A DNA stretch of 64,000 nt from Salminus brasiliensis (Eukaryota; Chordata; Actinopteri; Characiformes; Bryconidae). Where the stretch lies: positions 21,627,925 to 21,691,924 of the forward strand of contig NC_132878.1 of NCBI RefSeq assembly GCF_030463535.1. The letters run 5' to 3'. The position numbers and the translations under genes were made by a program. Shown here in pieces: positions 14,401-28,600 of this stretch (position 1 is its first letter; each line of letters begins with the position of its first letter). Under the pieces are notes generated by a model. It saw only the letters and a list, made by a program, of their open reading frames with translations, did not search any database and had not been told where the DNA came from.

Positions 14401-15150
14401 ATGATCTGTATCCACAATAAAGAACACCTATATATCACACAACAGTTAATGGCATATAGAAATACGTGGGATTATTTCACAGGACCAAGAGTACCTGCTA
14501 CAAAGTCTGGAATGCCAATATTTCAAAGGGTGACCGTCCCGAAAATACCTGTTCAACCACTGCAACAATGTGTGCAAGCAAGACGGGACAGTACATTTTT
14601 TTACACTGGTTGAAAGTTTGCTGGAACAAATCCAGCCTGTTTAGTCAAGTAAAAAAAACAAGCCACTCACTGAAGCACAGCATCTCATGTTCTCAAACTT
14701 TTGTGAATTTCTTTCTCTTTTTTTTTTGCATGCTCCTTTAAGACACTGTTAATTCACAATTTTTGCCTACTCTGCTTTCTTGTTCTTGATCCCACACTGG
14801 AAGTTTGTAATGTCTCAAAGATATTTGATCAGCAAATGTTGATTAGTAACACAAAATGCAGCCTTCACCAAAACAAAGTAAATCAAGCAGCAAAAACAAA
14901 ACCACACTATAGCCAATGTCAATTTAAAAATAAATAAATAAACAATAAAATAAATAATATTTAATAAATAAGTTAACAAATCACCTTGTGACAGAAATAG
15001 GTCAAAATACAAACGACAGAGATTGCAGAACAAAGTGTGGATCGAAAACACACACACAAGGAAACCTTAGCTGCTGTTAAACTGTAGTAAATTGTTAAAA
15101 TAATAAGTTATAACTATAAGCTTTTAGCTGGGTTTTAGTTAAGCTTCAAT

Positions 15151-15184
<34 letters not shown>

Positions 15185-18100
15185 GCTTAAAAAGTTCTAG
15201 TAGAATCAGCCAACTTTAACCTTTCACACTGGGTAAAGCATCGTTTTCATGGGTAGTAATGCAAATTTATTTTGCGCTATGCAAAAAAGGACAGAAAATC
15301 TTTTAATATAAATATCTTTTAAATATTTTAATTTCAAATATTTAGTTAATGACAGACTAAAGAGGTGCTTTTCTCAATTCCCAGTTAATCAAAATCATAA
15401 CAAACCAGAGTTGGTTTTGGTATCGGCACACTTCTGAAGGGTATCAGATGGGGAAAATTAAATAAGGAAATAATTACGAAATTACATTCATAAAGTGCCT
15501 CAAACAATAATAACACTCTGACAAGATTATGCCGTCACACACCTAAACCGAATTGCTGAATTTATTACAGGTTTTGCAACGAACAACATGATAATATAAG
15601 GTTCAGAAGTTTTTTTTAGAGCCACTAAAAGTGGCTTCTGAGTCTCACAGAATCGACCCAGAGCAACACTCCAGCCTGACGGCATTTCAGAGCACTGAAA
15701 GGTCAGCTGTTAGATCAGGGGTCAAGGTTTTAGAAGAAAACAAGCCCAAGCCTGTGGCTAAAGCAAAATGCATGTTACCAGACCAGCCAGTCCAGCAGCT
15801 AGCGTCACAAGCTAACCAATGCATGAACACATTTAAAGAAACAGGTCATTCAAAACTGACAACACAGTCCACAATCAACAAAAGCTGTTATAGACTAAGC
15901 ACTCCCTTATTTGTTTAATGAATAAAATAAGAAGTATTATTTTAGGGCTAATTAGTCATAAAATACAGCTCCAGGCACAGAACAGAAAGACTTTTCTCTT
16001 TTGTGCTAATCTAGCCTCCCCCAAAAACTCCTTACTCGTACCAAAGCTCAAGGAGTTACAGTTGCCAGCAGATAGGTACAGCAGTAAGCACACACCGAGA
16101 TCCAGCAGTCTGCATGAAGGACGGCTGTTAGGACCTTCTATTTTTCTTATTCACGTCCGACACGAGTTGACATGTGCTCTACATTCGGATCATTAAGCTT
16201 CTTAAAGCCATTGTTAGGAGCAACATTAGCGCTTAGGCTAATCTGAATAAACTAATGCAAACAGCAGCCTGTGGCTAAAAAATGCCACATCGCTTCAATC
16301 ATTAAGCATCATAGGAGCGTTAATGAGGGGGCACGACACTGCTGGTGGGAGGGCACATTATATAGTGACTGAAACAGAACACATTTAAGAAATGGAGAAT
16401 GAATTTTGGGTAGCGTATGGCCAAAAGGTGCTGTTTTCCGTTGCCAGTATGGAAATGGGGCTTTCTAAACACACAGTACTCAGAAATCATTTCCACAATA
16501 CATTGGACAACTAGACTACATTTACATATCTACATATCTGGGCATGTACATCAGTAGTTTCTAAAATCCCCAGTCAGGAATTACTGAAATATATCAATCA
16601 CAAATAAGTGACAATTTCACAGCACTGATGGATATTCAGAAACTGTCTATAAAGATCAGGGTACAACCTTATGTCCTCAGACTGGGATGGGACACTGACA
16701 CAGAAAAATCATTAAAAAATTAACCAATCCCTACATCTCGTCTCCAGACTCTTCTTCCTGGCTCAAGATTCAACTATACAATGGTATGTCTCATTTTATT
16801 TACTTAATTTAAGGTTTAAGAAGTTGATCTGTTTCAAAAACGTGACCCAAACAATACATAAAATAATTTGTATTTAACACATCACACACAATTTAACATG
16901 CTCAGTTACGCTCTATTTGTAAAAGAACAGTTTTCAAAGTTTGAAGTCAGTAAGACGTACTGACAATATTCATGACCAGCTCAGAAATGTGTATTATACT
17001 ATAAAAATAATAACTCATCCTGAACACGACAGTGCCCCATTCAATAATTCTGAGTAGTTTGGGATGAGATGAGGTGATGATCATCCAGCATCCTGGCCTT
17101 ACTAATGCTCTGGTAGCTGAATCCAATCAAATCCTCACAGTAATGCTCCAAAATCTTATATAAAGCCTTCTCTCATTGCCAATTGAATTCATTGTTGTTG
17201 TTTATCCACAAAAAGCACACAATTAACTGTAAAACAAATGTTATTTCACTTAAAAATATTCCAGTTAGGGACAGCCCTAATAAAAAAACAGTCATGCAGT
17301 GACAGCAGCAAGGACAAACAGCTGGTGGTGTAGAGGACGTGTGTGGCGGGACACGAGCGTCAGTATCTGAGGCCACAGCTTGGAGAGCTCCTTCAACAGT
17401 GACTGCAGCAGAGAGCACTTAAAGTCAGCTAATTGCAGATTTATGGTAAACACAGCAAAGGCATAATCCTCGCTGGTAAGAAGCGCTGCCAGCGACAAAC
17501 CATCAGATGGCTGTTGTCTAGAGGAGTGAAAATGAGCACAACATGTATTCCTGCTCGGCCAAAGAAAACGCCTCCGAGTGCCACTCTCTTGAGGGAAGTG
17601 AAGAGCACATGGCATAACACCTACATTATAGCAAAATTACTCCAGCAGTCGCTCATTAAAATGATGTGTAATGCATACTGGGAACATTAAAAAGCAGTCA
17701 AGTTCACATTATGTCTTTTCTTATAAAAGTTAGCATTTCAGAGAGTTTGCAATTTTAGACATTCTGATAATGACAAAACATTAAACTAAGGTCTTATTCT
17801 CAATCAAGAGACGCCTACATGTTACACCAAAAAAAAAAAAAAAAAAAAAAGTAACCAGACACTGGGCCACATACATAAAGTACACTGCCATGTTCATCAT
17901 GGCGATAAGAGGAAATAGTGTCACAGTAACACGTTTGCTCATTCAAAATCTGACACTAGCTGCCCATTCCCTCATTTACATGATGCATAAGCCACACAAT
18001 CCCACTTGCTCAAGTTTGTGTTTTACTTCAAACACACCAGTATCGGAGAGGTTTCTGGCATAACAGCAGAGCAACTCTGGAAATTAATCATAGAGGCCTG

Positions 18101-21100
18101 AAAGAAACCATTTGAACTACCAGGGCACATGTTGCAAGAATTACTGAGCTGGATAATGCATCTTAAAATTTGCTAGAATTATTTTCAGTATGGGCAACAG
18201 GTTAACACTGTTAGCTTCCAGTGCATCACATTTTTTCCATTTGGCTGGAGACCGAAATACTGGCAAATGGGGGTGCAAGACACATTTTTCTGGACAAGCT
18301 CATCTATCTTCTCTCTCCGGTAGCGCAGATCGAGAAGACTGTTGGTCCATTGTTGGTACCTGGCTTGTCTTGGGGGTTCTGACATTTGTACCATTTAAAG
18401 TTTTGCAAATGACACAGCTGTCAACTTCACCATCGGAACTGAATTTAAAAAGCACGAGTCTTTAGATCTAAATGTCTACAACTGCGTGAAGCATACATTC
18501 CTAAAGGGTTTTCTATCCTTTCTGGTGCACACTTCAAGAAAAAGGGCTGAGCAGTAAGAACAACTGAGTGCACAAAAAGAAAAACAATCAGAGCTCAGGG
18601 AGTGACCAGGGCCTAGCACTATTTTTAGCGGCTTGATTACAAAAAGAAAAAAAAAGAAAAAAGGCGCAACAACAATACTCTCATGTCTCACATGCCAAAA
18701 ATACCAGACAATTCCTAAGGGATGATCCAAGCACAGGGTTTTTCGCAGCCAGGCTCAAGAGCCCTGCTGTCTGAGGCGACCCAAGGAGATAAATCTATCT
18801 GAGCATGCATACCTCTCCGGGAAAGAGATAGGGCGCTAATGTGACCTGGAAGAAATGAATTAGTGGAAAGAACGTAACTGATGAGCTGATAAAGTGATCA
18901 TTAGGGCTCTCCGATACATCGCTTGTTAATCGTCACCACAATGTTGGCATTTGTAGTACTGATAACAGGGACTTCAACAAATACATTACATTAAAGTATC
19001 TGTTTTAGACCGACTTGAACATTAACTTACACTACACTACAAGTCTAAAGCATTTGCATTTTGCAAGTTCAAAAATACGCACAAGTTTAATATGTGTTTA
19101 AGATTATTAAAAATAACACATTAACAAAAACCTTTTCTTTCCTGTAAAAAAACAACAAAAAAACATGTATACATAGCATATAAGACAAAGATGCACATTT
19201 GAATCTGTCAAAATGTATAAAACAATGTAAATCTGACAAAACACAAGGGTGAAACATAAAAAAAAATGAATGTGAAAAATAAAAAAATCAGTTTGAGACG
19301 GTGGTGTTTCAATTTGGGTTGTAATGATATGCTCAGGCCATGTTCCGATTTAAGGTTCACGACAAAATCTGAATGAAGGAAACTGATGACTTTCTCCAGT
19401 TGCTGCATAATTTACTATTGAAACTACAGCTGGAAAAAGAGGTTGTTTGTTCCAATTTTGATGCTCAAACAACACAACTGCATTAGATTAGAGAAATTAT
19501 GCACCCAAGTGTTTCTCTCAGTGATGTGACAATAAATCTTTGGATTGGGTTGAATTGAATGTATTGATTACGACATGATCTATGTCACCTTGCCTTACAT
19601 TCAGCTGCACTATGAGTAATTCAGGGTGAAGTCTGGCTAGGCATGTTACAGAATTCAGACTACAAAACGGCATTCTGTATCAAAACAATAATCTTCAAAC
19701 ATGTCACATATCACAAGCTACATTTGGAAGACCTAATGATTATGGACTCATTGGTAAGTTAATCGCCTTTAAGCCTGGCACAAACAGAACACCAGAAACC
19801 AGACACTGAAAGGGAAAGCGACCTGCCATCTCTCAGCAAACCTCTCAACTATCAGGCAGTTTCCTGCAGGGCTCTCTGCTGCCTATCTGTTGTAGTTTAT
19901 CAGTTCCATTAGTGCCCGCATGCCCTCCCTCTCTGCTGGAGCTCCGGTGGAGGTCGGCTCGCGCACTTTGTCAGGGGAACAAAAACAAAAGCCTGGGCTC
20001 AGCAGTTGCCTTTGTCGCCAATCACTTAGAGAGTGTGCTGCTATTTCAATGGTCCCCTGCAGCTGGGGCCTATTCAGGTGTGGGAACAGACCACTCATGC
20101 TGTTAGCACCAGGCTTTACCGGAGAGTAGGGGTGGGCGTTGTTAATCAGTTAATCAAATTCTAGAACCATTACTTAAAAATATATATATTAAATAAAGCT
20201 TGATGTTGCCTTGCACCATTTTAAATGTATTAACTGTGTACTGAAGAAGAGTAAAAACACTACAATGATAACATTTAACATTTTTAATAGGCAATATTAA
20301 ATGATACCATAAAAATGTGCATTCAACAGGTTTTATTTAAGAGATGTTTTAACATCTCTTTCTCGATCTCAAATAATTATGTCTCACAATTAATTGTATC
20401 TATTAATTGTATCAATGCTCTCTTCTGATTGGCTGCCATGCATTGTGTCTATTTTAAAGGTAGTCTAGGCTTGAACAATGTGAATTTCAGTCTGAATAGG
20501 CGGGGCTAATCTGCTGTAGGCTGCATAGAAGGACATATGTAAATGTGATTGTTTTGGTGACATCACAAAAACAATTCATTCAAATTAATCTGCAGCTTAG
20601 CTCCTATCTAAGCACTGTATGGCCTGGGGAGTGACCACGTTCCAATTCAGCGTCGTTTTACTCATACTTAGAAATGTCCCTAAATCATCTGCACTGCCTT
20701 TTCTTTTTCTTTTTTAAATGTTTCTAATGGGCACTTATTTTAACCCCTTTCTGAATTCACATTAGGCGTGCATATCATGTGCTTCAACATCTGCCTTGAG
20801 AATCCGAAGTTCTTACCCCTCCCCTCCTGCCTGAGGCCCGTTTTCTGAGCCTGCACAACCGGTAGGCCTGCAGTTATTCACATAATTACAAGTAATTACA
20901 GTGCATTACAGTTTACGGTTATGCCTCACATGATCACCAAAAACAATGAACCAAAGCAGACGATGTTTGTACTATCAGCACTTATGTTTTGATCTGACGT
21001 CCAATTTTAAAAGGCAACATCTAACGTCCATCTCTGTTGTAGGGTTCAATGCAGATCAGTGTGCTTCCCGGTGTTCTGAAATGCTAGGCTGTCTTATTCA

Positions 21101-22499
21101 AACATTTTCTTCAAGTTTTGTGCTGCATGGTACATTGTACATTCATCTCTTTTTGCTAGGCTTGCTCCTAAAAATTGACATTACACAAAGCTGCAATATA
21201 GATAATATAACAAATGCATTTATGGGGATCCAGCAATGCTAAATGGACAGGTACATCATACACTGTAGTAGCAGTTATTCAGTCTAGCAGTTCTTCAGTC
21301 AACTCTGAATGTGGTATAGTGTGGAAGACAAACAGACAAGCCGGTCAGCTTAGTCAACAACTCAACAAATGATCTGAGGCAAGTATGCAATGGTTTAGGC
21401 CTGCAGTTTGCATAATGCTAACAGGTGCGCTATTACCTTCCATTATTTGTTAGCTACATTAGCCTCAGCTACCACGCATGTCTTTTCCGATATACTACAT
21501 TTAGGGTCAGAGAAAACCTAATACAATTGATTCTATGACAAATGACCAGACGAAAACATGAAGTGTCCACCCATTTTCTGTCGCACTGCAATTGCAGTAC
21601 AATCATGGCTGTACCCACACGGGTAACGGGCCGTGCCAGGCTGCTCTGCCAGTTTGGTAACGGTCTGCTGCAGCAGGATGTTGTGCAGAAGGCGGAGCTG
21701 GGCGGGGCCGCCTTTATCTCACTCTCTGGGGCAGATGTAGCCAGCTGTGTTGAGCAGCGATAGCAATCAGGGGCGCGCCTCCTGTTGAGACTCGCTCCAA
21801 TGAGCTGGAGTGAGATGGCGGGATCAGCAAGGCAAAGGGAGAGAGAGAGAGAGAGAGAGACAGAGACAGACAGAGAGAGAAGAAAAAGATGGAGACGAAG
21901 AAAAAGAGTGAGCGGAGAGGAAGCACGGTCCTCTGCAGGTCCAGGTGCACTTCTTCCACAGACACACATACTCTGTCAGCAGCTCCCAGTGGGACTGTTG
22001 CAGGGTCTGCAAGTTTACAGAGCTACTCAGCTGGCTAAACCGGCCTAATAATTCACTCAATCTGAAAGACTCGAGACTAATAAGGTTACCCTGGGGACAC
22101 GCATGCTTACTCGTGTTTGTTCTTTGTGTGGTTTTCATCCAGTGTAGTATTAAAACATGTTTATGCCCCTGGCAAACATGGAGGAACATAACTCCTTACA
22201 AATGAGTTTGTACTGCAAGTAGCTAAACACATCATTCTAGATGCTGGTCAACCATTACGTTAGACAACCAGTTACAAATAATGGACAGGAAATTAGGTTG
22301 GAATACAGCTTACTGACCATTAGCCATTACTAGCAGTGTGTTTATGCATCTAGGTATCAGAACTCTTGGTTTTAGCTATATCTTGGCTCAAGGGTATCTT
22401 TAGACATTATTCACAATTAAACACTCAATTTCTTCTACACAAGCAAGTTTTTTACATTAGACAAATTAATGTACTACCATTAAAGTCCTACTGCGCTTC

Positions 22500-22562
<63 letters not shown>

Positions 22563-25543
22563 TTCAATAATAGACCTAGATGCCTAAACCTTTTAAGTGC
22601 ATGCAATCCCCATTCATCTGTATCTCAGACATGTCTTTACAAGTCATTTCCCTCTGGTGAATCAAATCAGAAGGGATGTGATGAGATGGGATTTTACCCT
22701 CTTCGTTCTTTCGGTGTGACGCATGCAACCAATCCACCCCTGTCTGCTCACTTCCACAGCAACGTCACACTAAATCCAGATGTCACTGTTTACTTTCATT
22801 TTGTATTGTCTATTGTTTATTGCCAACAATATTTCATCAAATCAAATGTTTTATAACGGAGTATTCACGCCGCACACACTTTGCACAGCACAATGCACTT
22901 GGTCAGTGAATTGAAGAATTAGGTCTTGGCTATAGAGCAAAATTCAGAAGCCATAATGTCTCTTTTCCATGTTTAGACTGGCTTTGGACTCATAACAGAC
23001 AAAGCTGACCCTTGCCAATCCAACAACCTTCTGGCTCTGAGGCTGGTGTTTCTGATGCAAAAGGAAGCAAGCAACTATTTTTAAATGAATTTTCCACACT
23101 CCCCATATTCCTGCATCTTTATAGACATCCCCATGCCAGACGCAGTGAGTCACTGCAGCCCTTACGCAGGCAGAGATGCTTTCATGTATCTGCTGCTAAA
23201 TAAGACGGACAGCAGCAAAGCTCTAGGTATGTAGCGGAGTCTCAGAGAGAATGACGTACCTTTCCATTCACTCATGTAAAGGTTTTACCATAGATACTTA
23301 ACCACATGGCAAACAAGCAAAGATACCATCTGTTTCCGAAGTAGGACTGTGCAACATGGCAAACATTATCCAGCTACGTCCTTCTCTCCAGTCTCCAAGC
23401 CATGTCTTACTTGGATATTAGGTTGGACAACCTGAAATCCAAACACAGGCAAAACTCCCATTCAACCTAACTGGAGCTTCCTTTTATTGTCCAAAACCAA
23501 AAAATAAATAAGCTTTTTGCACATTGAAAAGCAAATGCAATGCGCAACTATAATTAATAACCATTTAGCAACTCCATAGCAACCTCCTAGAAGCACCAAC
23601 GCAACCACCTTGCAACACCAAAGCAATTACCATTTAGCTGCATTAAGGAAATGCACTTTTCTAGTTTTAAACATAATTCTGTCATGCAGTCAAGCTCATG
23701 TTAGCATTCTGATCATTCGCCATACCACCATGGTCCATCATGGTCCACCATGATCAGATATGGATTGGGCTTACAACAGTCCAAACCCAATCCATTAAAA
23801 TATGCCACTGGATCAAGATATCCCTATATAATATACATGGTATGTGGTTTTGGACGGAGCCACTGTGTAAACAACTACTATGTAGTCAATGTATAGATGC
23901 ACTTAGCATTGTATTTAATTTATTTTTACAAACCATTTAATTTCGTCCTTCTAAAACAGAAGGCCTTGTTTAAACAGGCTTGCAAGCACTGCATGTAATC
24001 AATTATGGTATGGTTATGTTCTTTTTTTTTGGTGTTTTTTTTAATGTCCTCTCCAGCTTATTGCTCCAAATGTTTTATTTTTGCCATACTGCTCAACTTT
24101 CAAACAGAGGTTTTACTATAGGAAAGTCTGTGTCAAACAGCCATGAGCCAACCCACACTGCAGCTACAAGTTACGATCAGAGTCCTTTTCGGCCAACCCA
24201 ACTCCTTACCGCAGCCCTTGCGAGAGAACCCACAAAGCTGACCTGAGACCAGCGCCGAAGGACAACTTCCACCAGTACCTTCCGCCGGCCCTTGCGTGAC
24301 GCAGTAAGAGCAGGGTTCTATGCCAGAGCCGCCGGTCAGGCCTGTGCTAAGGTCAGCTCGGAGGAAGTCCTTTTCTTCGCTCGCCAGGCGCTGCCAAGGC
24401 GAGGATGGGAAAGCTGCCTCCACATTACTGGCAGTTTCCATGGTGACGCAGCTGGAAGAGTGCAAAAGCCCTCGTCACGTGTGTGCAGCACGAGGTCTTG
24501 CTCTAGCTCCAGAGACTCCGGGCTCCAGAAAGCCTCCAAAAGCCATTTCCTCCTTCTTCAGCGAGGACTGTCTCTGGCCACTTGTCTCACACTAACTGTG
24601 GGAACCGTGGGTAGTAGAGCTTAGCTCCATGTCTGCTAGTCAAGATATTAACCTAAAGCAGTCTCCTCAGGTCACTGTGTGGGTTACTTATTACACTGAT
24701 CTTAAAAGGAGTCAGACTCAATTAATTTTCAGTGCCTATGACTCTGTGGATGAGTAATGGCTTTTAAAAGGTGCCCTAGAATGAGACACTGCGTTTTTCT
24801 TGGCATAGAGGTACAATAGGAGTTTGGTACATGGAAGGGACGGTGAACCTTAAACACTGTTGTCTCCACACAAAGTAAATCCTGCATAAACAAACATGGC
24901 TATAAACTGAGCCAACTGAGCCAAGAGCAAAATCCCAGAATTCTGTCACAGTCTTCACACATTATATTTATGTGCCCAAAATTTACATACATCCAGCCCA
25001 TGAACAACAGCCTTTCGGCACATAAAGCAGTTCACCAGTCTTTGTATCAGAACACGGGTTGCTACACGAACCAGGCCACATGTCTCAAGTTGAGCGTGAA
25101 GAGAAAGCCGGGAACGTAAGCAGACATCTATGTTAGGCTGAAGCACACGTGCAGTTGGGCTTCAGCTTGCACTACTTACAGATGGTTTGTAGGGTCAAAC
25201 TAGGTGAATATGTGTAAGAGTAAAAGTAATCCCGTTCAAATAGGGCTTAATTCTGTCTGTACTCATAACGACAAACCGCCAACTAACCAGCTAGCCTGAC
25301 CAAATGATTTTTCAAAAAAACCCCACATCCTCCCAGTTGTTTCTTCTTCTTTTTTTTATTTCAACACTAAGCCACAGCCTGAAGAAATATGAAAGCCTGA
25401 ACAGTTAAATCCAACTTTTTCTTAGAATGTACTCAGGAGCTCTTTATTAAACTTTAGTACATCTTTGATACAACTGAATAGGAAATGAAATTTAACACTA
25501 GTCTGCTAATAGACAGACATAACATATTTAAAACAATATTATA

Positions 25544-25617
<74 letters not shown>

Positions 25618-28600
25618 AGACGGTAAGACAATAAACAGTGAATCTTACATTAATTATACGGATGCACCGATACCACTTTTTCCTTTCCGATACCAGATTG
25701 TTAAGTATCATACCAAATACCAGGACCGATACAAACTATGACTTAAATACTCAATAGACAGCTAGAAATCCTGATACTCCTTAAAAACAACAGCATATAC
25801 TGGTTAAGTAACTGCACATTTGAAAGGTTTTAGAGTTCTGAAATACTTCTCAATGCAGTAAACAAGAGGGGAAGCATGATCTTGCTAAGCTCGACCAAAC
25901 AACATTTTATTTGGTGTTTAAAATTTCATTACAAGTACACAAGTCTCTATGTAAAAACAAGCTGCTTAAACTCAGCTTTTGGTTTTAGAACCAAAATCAC
26001 CACATGGAAGGAAAAGTCCCATTAAATGTCTGTTTAATGGTAATAACTATTTATGACCGGCTGTTTACTGGTTGTTTAAACTTTTGGTTTCATAAAGTAT
26101 GCAAACCAAAATTTTCTATGTTAAGTACAGTGTCAGTAAACTTCATGGTATCGGTGCTCTCTATTGCCGATACAGATACTGTGTGCAAGTGCCAGTATCT
26201 GCACAGATACTGATACAGTATTGGTATCTGTGCAACACTAATTAATTACATTATTACATTAAAACTCAAACAGAAAGCCAGTGAATAATACTGGTAACGT
26301 GATAATGTGGTTATGTAGATACTGGGATTTGATTGGTTCTTATCTGACAGCAGAAAGTACGGCTTAACATTTACAACAGCAGTCCATTCTGCAAACAACC
26401 TAGCAATTGTGATAGCTTTAAAAAGCTGGTTCTTTAATGCTTCTTTGGTGAAAACCTGTTGCATATGGTTCTTTAGACGTTAACAATGTTCTAAATAGCA
26501 CCAAAAAGGGTTCCACTATCGCTACAAAGTTAAAGAACCCCTTTTAGTTCTATATCAAACCCTTTTTGCATGAAGACCGTCAGAATCTTGATTTATTAAA
26601 TGAATTTCACTTAAGATATTCAGCACGTTTAAAGTGGTCACTAAAGTCACATCTAAGAGGAATTCCAAACAGCTTGTGAAAAAGCTGTTTCTGCTGATTC
26701 ATATGAGGTTTGCATGTTTTGACACTTTCACAATGCTAACCCAGCACACTGTACCGTTTACAAAACCTCACTGAGCAAAGGCTGTTTAATATCATTCTAA
26801 AACATTAAAGACATGCTGCTTTTTATTAGTATATTCAGCAGTGTGATACTGGGCTTCACAGGTATTTATGATCTCATTTCTTTTATCACCTGCTGAGGTG
26901 TGGTCCATTACCTGGATGAGCTTTCTACCTACCAAACAAGCCAAGGCTTGTCCGAAGCACAAAGTGCTTCCACTTTATTAAGCAGGCTAGATTGTGACCA
27001 AAGGCAAAGGGTTCTGTGCATTCTGGAGATGCCACAGAAGAGCCACCTTTTTGCTGCATAAAGAACTGTGAGTGTGATAGAGGAGGGTGTGTGTGAAGAA
27101 CCTTTTAAAATGTCCTTTTAAAAACCAGGACTAGATTTAAAGCTTCTTCACCTATTTAAAGAATCTTCACACTCACCCCGCCCTATTACAAACATGGTTC
27201 TTCAATCACTCAAACAACCAATTGAAGCCCCTTTATTTTAATGAGTGTATAGCATGATGTGTATTTGTGTGTACAGCAACCTCGTCTGTCACCGAGCAAT
27301 ACAAACAAACAGGGTGATGTCAGTGTTCCAAATGATCTCACTGTTACAGCGTTATCTTACACACTGGCTTTTCCATGCGAGCACACTCTCACTCACTCAT
27401 GCTCTCGCTCTCTCTCTCTCAACCACACACACAAAACCCCCTCAATCTCAGCCAATAGAAGCAGAAAGTAAAGCGCTGACTAAGGTGGCCATCAGCTGAC
27501 CAAACAGAGCAAAGCGAGCCATCACTAGCACCTCCAGCCTGGCTGGTCAAAGCACCGCAGGTGGTCCCCGGTCCATGCCTTTCCCCCTAGCGTGTCAACA
27601 TTAAATCCTTAAGATTGCTGCGCTGGCTGCTGCTTATTTGGACAGGATCACCATTTTAAATATAGCACGCGTTCTGTGTTCTCTGCTAGCGGATCCGGAC
27701 AGATTGTTGCATGGCCTCAAATCTACAAAGGACAAGTCAGACCACAGCGAACCTGCCAGGCAAGGTTATTTCGGGCCTGACTGTCACAATAACAAGGACC
27801 TGTTATTATGGTGGGAGGTTCAACAATGATCTATACCCACACAGCCCCCAAACCCCCCCACCCCCCGACGACTCTGAGTCACGTAAAGGATGGGACATCT
27901 CCAGCTGCTGAGTAACAAGCAACTAGGCTACTGTTGAGCGCTACTGTTCTGCATGTAACCTAGCGCCTATACCGACAAACAATGACGTTACACTGCAGAG
28001 CAGCAATCTGGCTAAATTTAATATGAACATAAAGTCATTAACACCACTCTGAAACCAGCAGACCATGTTGTAGATCACTATGGCAAATACGCAACAAACT
28101 TCTGAAACTCACAACAGGCATCGCAATTCTAAAGCTGATTTTATCTGACGTCTGCAAACATGATGGAACTGACAAAATGGCCGTATGTTAAAAATGAGAA
28201 CATTTTATAACAAGTATTACGGAGAAAAACAAATACAGAAGATGCAGTCAATCAGTCCTCAGACATGTTTAGTATCTGACATGTGCTTCTTTAGCTTAGA
28301 ATGAAAGTGCTAGGCAAACACTGGTTTTAAGACAGTCACTTAAGAATGTATATGTTATATTAAGTGACATGGCATAGGATAAACAGATTATATAAACATT
28401 TAGGATAAAATTAAAATTACATTGTGATCTAGGGTTGCAAGGTCCTGGGAATTTTCAAAGTTGAGAATTAATGGGAATAAGATTTAAATATTCAAGGCTG
28501 AAGGTGAGAAATGTACATATAGTTGATAAAAAAAACATAAACTGAAGAAAACTTGGCTAAAAGAATTAGATATGATACCAAAACAGATGAATAGCAAAGC

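Noticed and set aside
18185..18394. Minus-strand ORF with a charged stretch (LLDLRYRREKIDELVQK)
   Set aside because: Looks coiled-coil-like, but I found no flanking acceptor and donor in phase and no family match.
21469..21969. A 166-codon minus-strand ORF
   Set aside because: A large part is a Ser/Leu stretch from a GA repeat. The rest matches no family I know.
22504..22560. Regular repeats that could suggest a CRISPR-like array (also at 11394, 25545 and 47508)
   Set aside because: These are uninterrupted dinucleotide microsatellites without spacers, in a vertebrate genome.
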